Source: JBEIFW01 sp044370695 (GTDB taxonomy: Bacteria; Actinomycetota; Acidimicrobiia; Acidimicrobiales; Ilumatobacteraceae). From it: DNA of 6,349 nucleotides. The DNA lies in the NCBI GenBank assembly GCA_044370695.1, contig JBILVB010000199.1:1-6349 (forward strand), in the 5' to 3' direction. Positions 1 through 5,306 of the stretch are shown here, piece by piece (the stretch's first letter is position 1; each line of letters opens with the position of its first letter). Made by a program: the position numbers and the translations under genes. The notes under the pieces are model-generated. The model was not told the DNA's origin and searched no databases. It worked only from the letters and a program-made list of their open reading frames with translations.

Positions 1-641
1 ACTGGCGGCTCGACGAGTTGTACTGCGCCGAGCGCGACACCTACGACGTCGCGTGCAACTGGAAGCTCGCCATCGACACGTTCGGCGAGACGTACCACTT
101 CCCGGCCCTCCACCAGAACACACTCAGCCTCGGGTTCCACGGCAACGTGTCGTGCTACGCCACCTTCGGCCGCAACCACCGGTTCGTGCTCTGCCGCCGG
201 GCGATCGACCAGATGCGAGAGCTGCCACGTTCGGAGTGGAACATCGCCGTGGCCACGCTGCCGGCGTACTGGCTGTTCCCCAACGTCCAACTGCTGCCGT
301 CGATCGATGGCTGCTTCCTCATCCGGGCGTACCCCCATCCCTCCGATCCGGGCCGCCACACCAGCCAGATCGGTCTTCACCAGCGGCGTGCGACCACCGC
401 AGGCACGGGTGACCCGCACGACGCCGACCTCAAGCAGCGAGTCCTGGCACAGCGGTTCGCCTCGATCATCCGCGACGAGGACTACGTGATGGCCGCCAGC
501 CAGCAGGCCACCGCAAACAGCGGAGCCCTTACCGAGGTGGTGTTCGGCCGCAACGAGCCTGCGCTGCACCACTACCACAACACCTACCGAGCGGCCCTCG
601 GCATGGAGCCGCTCCCGCTGCTCTCGGACATCGACGCCTGA
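1..641 (+). CDS. Rieske-type aromatic ring-hydroxylating oxygenase, alpha subunit, C-terminal catalytic part (5' partial)
   Basis: The reading frame is open from base 3 and gives 212 residues to the TGA at 639-641; the N-terminal Rieske [2Fe-2S] domain would lie left of the window. The visible part is the START-like catalytic domain that binds mononuclear non-haem iron. It contains NWKLAIDTFGETYHFPALH at fragment residues 19-37. His32 and His37 (H-x4-H) match the two iron-ligand histidines of the family, and Glu29 sits three residues before the first His, where naphthalene dioxygenase has its inter-subunit electron-transfer Asp. The third, acidic iron ligand probably lies in the DED cluster at 158-160, followed by ASQQ. 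From family knowledge, such enzymes use O2 and electrons from a reductase or ferredoxin for dihydroxylation, monooxygenation or demethylation. The substrate cannot be read here, and no beta subunit, ferredoxin or reductase follows. The gene converges with the P450, leaving a 32-bp gap. Confidence 0.88.
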   Translation, partial: WRLDELYCAERDTYDVACNWKLAIDTFGETYHFPALHQNTLSLGFHGNVSCYATFGRNHRFVLCRRAIDQMRELPRSEWNIAVATLPAYWLFPNVQLLPSIDGCFLIRAYPHPSDPGRHTSQIGLHQRRATTAGTGDPHDADLKQRVLAQRFASIIRDEDYVMAASQQATANSGALTEVVFGRNEPALHHYHNTYRAALGMEPLPLLSDIDA

Positions 642-661
642 CGCCGGCGCGGGCGAGCCGA

Positions 662-683
662 GGCGCTGCCCCCTCAGGGCGCC
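662..683. terminator. Possible hairpin between convergent genes
   Basis: GGCGC at 662-666 pairs with GCGCC at 679-683, and two further C-G pairs (669-670 with 677-678) are possible past a TG bulge. It overlaps the last codons of the P450 and lies 21 bp after the oxygenase stop, so it could end transcription in both directions. There is no T-tract on either strand, so this is only a structural suggestion. Confidence 0.25.
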
Positions 684-1924
684 ACGCTCGCCTGCAGGCA
701 CCGCACCGAGTTGAGCGCCATCGACAGCACGCGTTCGGGTTCGCCGGTGACGGCGAGTCGGGGCACCCGGCGGCGGATCTCGTCGAACATCACGGTCATC
801 TCACGGCGGGCCAGGTTCGCGCCCAGGCAGAAGTGGGGCCCACCGGCGCCGTAGCCGACCTGCTGGGGGTGCACGGGCCGGCGGACGTCGAAGCGCTCCG
901 GCCGATCGAACACGGTCTCGTCGCGGTTCGCCGACGGGTACCACAGCGCCACCTTCTCGCCCGCGCGGAGCGTGACGCCGTGCAGTTCGACGTCCTGGGT
1001 GAGCACCCGGCACATGTTCGAGATCAGCGGCTCGCAGCGCACGATCTCCTCGAGGGCGGTCGCGGCGTGGCGGTCGAAGTCGTCGAACCAGATCCGGCGC
1101 TGGTCCGGGTGCGCGGTGAGCAACCGCAGGCCGTGGGTGATCGCGTTGCGTGTCGTCTCGTTCCCTGCGGAGAGCAGCAGGATGAAGAAGTTGGCGAACT
1201 CCTTCGTCGTCAGCCGCTCGCCGTCCACCTCGGCCTGCATCAGCGCCGTCGTCACGTCGTCGGCCGGTCGCGCCAGCCGTTGCCGTCCGAGCTCGACGGC
1301 GTAGTCGGCGATCTGGCGAAACGCGCGGGCCGCGCCGGCGACGCCCACCGCCGGATCGTCCGGCGAGACGGCGAGGTTCGTCCATTCGAGCATCAGCCCG
1401 TGATCCGGCTCGGGGACGCCGAGCATGCCGCAGATCGCCCGCAGCGGGAGCCGGGCGGCGAGCTCGGCGACCACGTCGAACTCGGTGCCGTCGCCGAAGC
1501 GGTCGAGCACGTCGTCGATGATCGCCGCCGCGATCGCCCGCAGACGGGGTTCCTGCGCCTCGATCTGCTTGGGTGTGAAGCCGCTGGCGACGAGGCGGCG
1601 CAGCCGTGCATGCTCGGGCGCGTCGAGGTTGATCATCGACGGGTAGAACTCGCCGAGCTCGTCGGGCATCTCCTCGATGTCGATCGTCACCCCGGAGCAG
1701 AACACCGCCGGTGTCCGGCTCGCGTGCCAGATGTCGTCGTAGCGCGTGAGGGCCCAGAACTCGGTGCAGGCCCGATCGAACCCGCTGCGCCGGGGCGGGT
1801 ACCACCGGACCGGATGGTGGCGGCGCAACTCGGCGAAGACCCGCTCGCGGTGCTCCGGCGAGGCCGACCAGAACGCGGAGTCGGCGAGATGCTCGGCATC
1901 GAGGTCGATCGGGTCGTGCGCCAT
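674..1924 (-). CDS. Cytochrome P450 monooxygenase (CYP125/CYP124-like)
   Basis: Complete 416-residue soluble bacterial P450, a usual length, with no membrane anchor. It has the I-helix oxygen-activation motif AGNETTR at 253-259, the K-helix ExxR as E293-I-V-R296, and the haem-thiolate loop around Cys366 (GGPHFCLGANLAR). The haem loop has the spacing and the GANLAR tail of the CYP125/CYP124 type, but Tyr358 replaces the usual Phe. INLDAPEHARLRRLVASGF (98-116) also resembles that group, whose known members act on sterol side chains and branched lipids; steroid or terpenoid oxidation is therefore a reasonable guess, not shown. A class I P450 needs a ferredoxin and a reductase, and neither is in the window. 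The ATG at 1924 gives the N-terminus MAHDPIDL, and no Shine-Dalgarno is visible. The gene diverges from the AraC regulator, with an inverted repeat 7-22 bp before the start, so local control is likely. Confidence 0.97.
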   Translation of the reverse strand: MAHDPIDLDAEHLADSAFWSASPEHRERVFAELRRHHPVRWYPPRRSGFDRACTEFWALTRYDDIWHASRTPAVFCSGVTIDIEEMPDELGEFYPSMINLDAPEHARLRRLVASGFTPKQIEAQEPRLRAIAAAIIDDVLDRFGDGTEFDVVAELAARLPLRAICGMLGVPEPDHGLMLEWTNLAVSPDDPAVGVAGAARAFRQIADYAVELGRQRLARPADDVTTALMQAEVDGERLTTKEFANFFILLLSAGNETTRNAITHGLRLLTAHPDQRRIWFDDFDRHAATALEEIVRCEPLISNMCRVLTQDVELHGVTLRAGEKVALWYPSANRDETVFDRPERFDVRRPVHPQQVGYGAGGPHFCLGANLARREMTVMFDEIRRRVPRLAVTGEPERVLSMALNSVRCLQASVAP

Positions 1925-1930
1925 GACCGC

Positions 1931-1946
1931 AGCACAACCGTGTGCT
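1931..1946. promoter_or_regulatory. Inverted repeat upstream of the P450 (candidate operator)
   Basis: AGCACA at 1931-1936 and TGTGCT at 1941-1946 are perfect inverted arms separated by ACCG. The site is 7-22 bp upstream of the P450 ATG, in the divergent promoter region. It could bind a dimeric repressor or form a small hairpin in the P450 leader. It does not share sequence with the direct repeats nearer the AraC gene, so a second regulator is possible. Confidence 0.4.
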
Positions 1947-1959
1947 CCCCGCAGCGCCC

Positions 1960-1990
1960 GGTAGATCCTGGTTGCAGGGGTAGATTCTGG
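1960..1990. promoter_or_regulatory. Direct repeat pair before the araC-type gene (candidate AraC binding sites)
   Basis: GGTAGATCCTGG at 1960-1971 and GGTAGATTCTGG at 1979-1990 match at 11 of 12 positions and start 19 bp apart. Pairs of direct half-sites about two helical turns apart are typical of AraC-family operators. The second copy contains the likely -10 of the regulator gene and ends 2 bp before its GTG, so binding would suit autorepression. Regulation of the divergent P450 from the same site is an inference. Confidence 0.5.
1981..1986 (+). promoter_or_regulatory. Candidate -10 element for a leaderless araC-type transcript
   Basis: TAGATT fits the actinobacterial TANNNT -10 pattern and ends 6 bp before the GTG at 1993, so transcription could begin at the start codon. 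No convincing -35 is seen, and no Shine-Dalgarno lies at a suitable distance, which fits a leaderless mRNA. Confidence 0.4.
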
Positions 1991-1992
1991 CC

Positions 1993-2814
1993 GTGCCGGC
2001 CTCGGTGCAGATCGTCGAGCGCCGTGGCCCGCGTGGCCGAGCAGGCCGCTTGGTGCTCGCCGGCCGAGCCACCGCCAGCCGCGGGCCGCGCCCGGGCGTC
2101 GACGTGCGCTTCGGGATGTTCGGCTGCACGCTCGTCACCGCTGGCACCGGTCGCTACGTCGACGACCACCACGACCTGGCGCTCGGGCCGGGGAGCGCCG
2201 TCCTCGTCGTGCCCGGCCACCGGCACTGGTACGGCGCCGACCCCGGTGGATGGGACGAACGGTTCGTCGTCGCCGACGGTCCGCTGTTCCACGCGGCGGC
2301 CGAGCACGGCCTGCTCGACATCGCCGACCCGGTCCGCCGGCTCGACGACCACGCCGTCTGGGCCGCTCGGTTCGACCACTTCCTGTTCCGGCCCGAACCG
2401 ACCACCGGTGCCGGGCGCGACGCCGAGGCGGCGATGGTGCTCGCCCTGCTGGCCGAGATCTTCGGCGAGCGATCCGCGCCGCAAGCCCGGCCGCCGAGCG
2501 ACTGGCTGGATCGCTCGACGGCCCTGCTCGGCAGCGAACTGGGCGAGGCGCGAACGCCTGCCGAGGTCGCCGCCGCCGTCGGGATGCCCTATGAGACGTG
2601 GCGACGGGCCTTCCGGCGCCGGATCGGGGTGTCGCCGGCCCGCTACCGGCTCGACCGCCGCCTGGCTGCCGCAGCCGACCGCCTGCTCGGCAGCGCCGAC
2701 AGCGTGCGGATCATCGCGGCCGACCTCGGCTTCGCCGACGAGCGTCATCTCGTGGCGCGCTTTCGCGAGGCCTACGGGTGCACGCCTGCGGCCTTGCGCA
2801 CCAGCCGTCGGTGA
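1993..2814 (+). CDS. AraC-family transcriptional regulator
   Basis: A 273-residue protein, close to the usual length of about 250-300 for the family. The N-terminal part looks like a cupin-type effector domain: beta-rich sequence with a VVPGHRHWYG turn at 72-81. The C-terminal 100 residues form the paired helix-turn-helix DNA-binding domain. The first HTH is around 189-210 (TPAEVAAAVGMPYETWRRAF). The second is around 237-259 (SVRIIAADLGFADERHLVARF) and ends in the family signature REAYGCTPAALR. It probably senses a small molecule and acts on the divergent P450 and on itself; this is inferred from the 68-bp shared promoter region and the direct repeats there. The GTG start at 1993 was chosen because it gives a full-length protein directly after the repeat and -10 element. 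The gene converges with the dehalogenase across a 60-bp gap. Confidence 0.9.
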   Translation: MPASVQIVERRGPRGRAGRLVLAGRATASRGPRPGVDVRFGMFGCTLVTAGTGRYVDDHHDLALGPGSAVLVVPGHRHWYGADPGGWDERFVVADGPLFHAAAEHGLLDIADPVRRLDDHAVWAARFDHFLFRPEPTTGAGRDAEAAMVLALLAEIFGERSAPQARPPSDWLDRSTALLGSELGEARTPAEVAAAVGMPYETWRRAFRRRIGVSPARYRLDRRLAAAADRLLGSADSVRIIAADLGFADERHLVARFREAYGCTPAALRTSRR

Positions 2815-2833
2815 ACACCGAGTACGGCGGGAC

Positions 2834-2861
2834 GGTTCGAGCCTCGGGCGGCACCTCGACC
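2834..2861. terminator. Weak hairpin in the araC/dehalogenase convergent gap
   Basis: GGTTCGAG at 2834-2841 can pair with CTCGACC at 2855-2861, with one bulged T and a 13-nt loop. It lies 20 bp after the regulator stop and 14 bp after the dehalogenase stop. There is no T-tract, so a terminator role is uncertain. Confidence 0.2.
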
Positions 2862-2874
2862 GGCACGAGTCCGC

Positions 2875-3858
2875 TCAGGACCTCCCGGCGTAGCCGAGCA
2901 CGATCTCGGCGATGCGTGCCCCGTGGGTGTCCTGGAGGAAGTGGCGGGCGTCGTCGAGGGCGTCCCACGTGGCGTGGGGGAGGCGCGCCCGCCACGCCTC
3001 CCCCCAGTCGCCGGTGAACACCTGGTCGGCCATGCCCCACACGAAGTGCACGGGACGGGTGGTGGCGTTGATCACCTCGAACAGGCGGGCCTGGGATTCG
3101 GCGCCGCCCCGGCGGGCGTCGTGGACGGGGATGCTGAGCGGGAACTGCCTCGGTCCCGTCACGCCTGGCTCACCGAGACCGGCGAACGGGGCGTCGTAGG
3201 CGCGCCGCACGGCGTCGGCCTCGGGTGCCAGCGGTGCCGGGCGGCCCTGCAGGGCGGGTGCCAGCGCCTCCTGGGGTGTGGCCCGTCCGGTGCCGATGAC
3301 CATCAGCGTCCCCCAGCCGAACGATGCCGGCACGTGGTCACGGAACAGGCCTCCGGGCAGGTTCTGCTGGATCCAGGTCCGGATGCCGGGCGAGTACTCG
3401 TAGCCCTCGTGGTGCAGCCACGTGTTCATGATCACGAGCCGGGAGAAGCGCTCCGGCGCCGTGGCCACCTGGGCCAGCCCGATCGGTCCGCCCCAGTCCT
3501 GCACGAACAGGGTGATGTCGCGCAGATCGAGGGCCGTGATCAGCCGCTCCAGGTTGGCGGTGTGACGGGCGAGGTCGTACCAGGCCGGATCGGTCACCTT
3601 GTCGCTGCGGCCGAAGCCGATGTGGTCGGGGGCGACGCAGCGGAACCCGGCGGCCAGCATCGGCGGGATGACGTGCCGGTAGAGGTAGCTCCAGGTGGGC
3701 ATGCCGTGGATCATCAGCGCCACCGGCGCGTCCCGGGGCCCCTCGTCCACATAGTGCATCCGCAGCCCGTCGAGATCGAACCAACGTGCCTCGAAGGGAA
3801 ACTCGGTCAGCGAGTCGAAGTTGGCGTCGGGGGTCCTCAGCCGTGGGATGGCGTCCAC
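2875..3858 (-). CDS. Haloalkane dehalogenase (HLD-I, DhlA-like alpha/beta hydrolase)
   Basis: Complete 327-residue alpha/beta-hydrolase. Enzymes of this family cleave carbon-halogen bonds hydrolytically in the cytoplasm, giving alcohol and halide. Visible motifs are HGMPTWSYLYR (51-61); the nucleophile elbow VQDWGG with Asp121 followed by halide-binding Trp122; the acid Asp278 in WGMADQVF; and His306 in DDARHFLQD. The order nucleophile, cap, acid (after strand 6), His, with Asp rather than Ser or Cys as nucleophile, fits the DhlA subfamily. Trp182 (FGWGTLMV) is a candidate for the cap-domain halide-binding Trp. The GTG at 3858 was chosen because it gives MDAIPRLRTPDANFDSL, matching the DhlA N-terminus; earlier in-frame starts would run into the LysR gene. 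Oddities are Met53 where DhlA has Glu, and an interval between nucleophile and acid about 20 residues longer than in DhlA. Another epoxide or ester hydrolase activity is possible but less likely given Asp-Trp. It follows the LysR gene by 47 bp on the same strand. Confidence 0.85.
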   Translation of the reverse strand: MDAIPRLRTPDANFDSLTEFPFEARWFDLDGLRMHYVDEGPRDAPVALMIHGMPTWSYLYRHVIPPMLAAGFRCVAPDHIGFGRSDKVTDPAWYDLARHTANLERLITALDLRDITLFVQDWGGPIGLAQVATAPERFSRLVIMNTWLHHEGYEYSPGIRTWIQQNLPGGLFRDHVPASFGWGTLMVIGTGRATPQEALAPALQGRPAPLAPEADAVRRAYDAPFAGLGEPGVTGPRQFPLSIPVHDARRGGAESQARLFEVINATTRPVHFVWGMADQVFTGDWGEAWRARLPHATWDALDDARHFLQDTHGARIAEIVLGYAGRS

Positions 3859-3905
3859 GGTTGCGGTTCTAGCGCCTGGCTGAACCGGCGGGACGGCCGC
3901 TCGGC

Positions 3906-4808
3906 TCAGAGGCCGGTCGGCGTCCTGCGGGCGACGGCCTGCTCCACGGTGGCCAGCAGCCACTGGTGGGCGTGGTCGTGATGGTGGCGGTCGTGCCAGA
4001 TGACCTCGACCCGAACACCGGGCAGCGGGAGCGGGGGCGCGAACGACACCAGGGTGGCCGGGGTCGCGAGGAGGTCGACGAGTCGCCGGGGAGCGAGCGT
4101 GGTGAGGTCGCTGGTGAGGCACATGCCGACCGCTGCGGTGAACGACGGCACCACGGCCGTCACCTCGCGGCGCAAGCCGCGCTCCGCGAGCAGTTCGTCG
4201 ATGGGACCCTGCGCGATGCCCCGACGCGAGGTCACCACGTGGTGCAGCCCGGCGAAGCGCCGCGGGGTGATGCGCAGGGCGGCCATGGGATGACCGGCCC
4301 GGATGACGCCGACGAGGTGCTCCTCGACGAGCGTCCGGCGGTGGAGGTCGTCCGTGAGCCCGGCGTAGGAGCCGATGGCGAGCGACACGTCGCCCCTGCG
4401 GAGCCCGTCGAGATCATCGGTCGTCTCCGTCTCGAACCGGAGCCGGACCCCGGGGGCCAGCTCGCCCACGACGCTCAGCCAGGCGCCGGCGAGCACGGCC
4501 ATGATCACCTCGTTCGTGCGGATGGTGAAGGTGGTCCTGAGCTGTCCGGGGTCCAACGTCGCCGGGCGGCCGACGGCGCGGGCGATGGCGGCGACGGCGG
4601 CGTCGAGCTCGGGAAGCAGCTCGACGCCCCGGGGCGTGATGACCAGTCGGCGGCCGGCGCGGACGAGGAGCGGATCCCCGAACGTGGCCCGGCAGCGGTC
4701 GAGCGCCCGACTGGTGGCCGGGACCGAGAGGTGCAGCCGGGCGGCGGCGCGGGTGACGCTTCGCTCCGTCAGCAGCACCTGGGCGATGGGCAGCAGGTTC
4801 AGATCCAT
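3906..4808 (-). CDS. LysR-family transcriptional regulator
   Basis: A 300-residue protein of standard LTTR length. The N-terminal winged HTH covers about residues 3-62, with recognition segment SVTRAAARLHLSVPATSRAL (17-36) followed by FGDPLLVRAGRRLVITPRG, a near-consensus LTTR signature. Residues 90-295 form the effector-binding domain, ending in the common WHDR...HQWL segment. Histidines are clustered at 272-281 (HDRHHHDHAH), which is unusual and could bind metal, although this is speculation. The ATG at 4808 is preferred over an upstream ATG at 4844 because MDLNLLPIAQVLL is the standard LTTR N-terminus. The gene is divergent from the darcynin-like gene and sits 47 bp before the dehalogenase. 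A palindrome with a T-N11-A core lies 3 bp before the start codon, so autoregulation with control of the divergent genes is the likeliest scheme. Dehalogenase control is possible through co-transcription. Confidence 0.94.
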   Translation of the reverse strand: MDLNLLPIAQVLLTERSVTRAAARLHLSVPATSRALDRCRATFGDPLLVRAGRRLVITPRGVELLPELDAAVAAIARAVGRPATLDPGQLRTTFTIRTNEVIMAVLAGAWLSVVGELAPGVRLRFETETTDDLDGLRRGDVSLAIGSYAGLTDDLHRRTLVEEHLVGVIRAGHPMAALRITPRRFAGLHHVVTSRRGIAQGPIDELLAERGLRREVTAVVPSFTAAVGMCLTSDLTTLAPRRLVDLLATPATLVSFAPPLPLPGVRVEVIWHDRHHHDHAHQWLLATVEQAVARRTPTGL

Positions 4809-4811
4809 GGC

Positions 4812-4826
4812 TTGCACGACGTGCAA
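4812..4826. promoter_or_regulatory. Perfect 15-bp palindrome with LysR box (T-N11-A)
   Basis: TTGCACGACGTGCAA is a perfect palindrome around a central A, with 7-bp arms. Its inner bases 4813-4825 fit the T-N11-A LysR-box rule. It ends 3 bp from the LysR start codon and overlaps that gene's candidate -10, so binding would block the regulator's own transcription. Confidence 0.65.
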
Positions 4827-4848
4827 TGTAGATGTTGCTGTCATTGCA
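4822..4848. promoter_or_regulatory. Third LysR half-site, inverted repeat TGCAATG/CATTGCA
   Basis: TGCAATG at 4822-4828 and CATTGCA at 4842-4848 are perfect 7-bp inverted arms 13 bp apart. The left arm is shared with the 15-bp palindrome, so the region has three TTGCA-type half-sites. LysR tetramers usually contact one strong recognition site and a weaker activation site, which would fit this layout between the divergent genes. Confidence 0.5.
4825..4830 (-). promoter_or_regulatory. Candidate -10 element for the LysR gene
   Basis: On the minus strand these bases read TACATT, a TANNNT match that would place the transcript start about 10 nt before the ATG at 4808. It overlaps the end of the palindromic LysR box. 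No clear -35 is visible at the right distance. Confidence 0.3.
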
Positions 4849-4872
4849 GTAGACGGGAACCACGACCATCCG

Positions 4873-4878
4873 TACCGT
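4873..4878 (+). promoter_or_regulatory. Candidate -10 element for a leaderless darcynin-like transcript
   Basis: TACCGT fits TANNNT and ends exactly 7 bp before the ATG at 4886, the spacing expected if that A is the first transcribed base. This supports 4886 over the GTG at 4877, which overlaps the element. No -35 is evident; activation by the LysR protein upstream could compensate. Confidence 0.4.
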
Positions 4879-4885
4879 GCAGTCC

Positions 4886-5263
4886 ATGAGCGAAACCCAG
4901 ACCCTGGCCCTCCCCGCCGCAGCCCCTTCCGCACACGTCAATCACGTGTTCTTCATGCACGTGCGCACGACTGCCTCCTGGCTGGCCCTCACCCCGAACG
5001 AGCGCTTCGCGTTCCTCGGTGAGACCATCGCCCCGATCCTCGGCCGCCACCCCGACGTCTCCATGCGGTTCTTCGACAGTGAGGCCTTCCACGCCGGCTG
5101 CACCGACGTGGTGATGTGGGAAACGGCCTCGATCCTGTCGTACCAGGCGATCGTCGAGGAACTCCGCGAGACGCTGTTCTGGGGCGGATACTTCGAGATC
5201 GTGGACATCGTCGCCTCGATCGAGAACGCCTACGCGCTCCACTACCGGGTCGATCCGCTGTGA
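4886..5263 (+). CDS. Darcynin-like small protein, function unknown
   Basis: A 125-residue cytoplasmic protein with no signal peptide or membrane segment. After an Ala/Pro-rich N-terminus of about 17 residues, the pattern HVNHVFFMHVRTTASWLALT, NERFAFLGETIAPIL, VSMRFFDSEAFHAGCTDVVMWET, LRETLFWGGYFEIVDIVASIENAY resembles the darcynin family as I recall it: ~110-120-residue proteins of unknown function. The alternation of strands and helices suggests a ferredoxin-like (dimeric alpha/beta-barrel) fold, which is an inference. The ATG at 4886 was chosen; a GTG at 4877 would add three residues. It is divergent from the LysR gene with LysR-type half-sites between them, so LysR control is likely. A flavoprotein gene follows 43 bp downstream and may be co-transcribed. 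It could act as a small ligand-binding or monooxygenase-like partner, but no catalytic residues are recognisable. Confidence 0.7.
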   Translation: MSETQTLALPAAAPSAHVNHVFFMHVRTTASWLALTPNERFAFLGETIAPILGRHPDVSMRFFDSEAFHAGCTDVVMWETASILSYQAIVEELRETLFWGGYFEIVDIVASIENAYALHYRVDPL

Positions 5264-5306
5264 ACCTGCGCCGATCGGATCGGGATCGTCGGCCGTCACC
5301 GCCGTC

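Noticed and set aside
1687..2748. A 353-codon minus-strand frame opposite the AraC gene.
   Set aside because: Low-complexity Gly/Ala/Arg composition and no motif; the opposite strand holds a clear paired HTH domain.
833..2893. A 686-codon open frame on the plus strand across the P450 and into the AraC gene.
   Set aside because: It is antisense to the well-supported P450 and out of frame with the AraC gene. Its protein is Arg/Pro/Ala-rich with no motif, as expected for stop-poor GC-rich DNA.
3859..4122. An N-terminal extension of the dehalogenase to 415 residues.
   Set aside because: It would overlap the LysR coding region by more than 200 bp in another frame and is Pro/Arg/Ala-rich. The GTG at 3858 reproduces the DhlA-like N-terminus.
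4809..4934. A 42-residue N-terminal extension of the LysR protein.
   Set aside because: It would run through the operator region and into the divergent darcynin-like gene. LTTRs normally begin a few residues before the HTH, as from the ATG at 4808.
5264..5306. Short GATCGG/ATCGGG repeats between the darcynin-like and flavoprotein genes.
   Set aside because: Only a few bases long, imperfect, and of the kind common in GATC/CGATCG-rich actinobacterial DNA.
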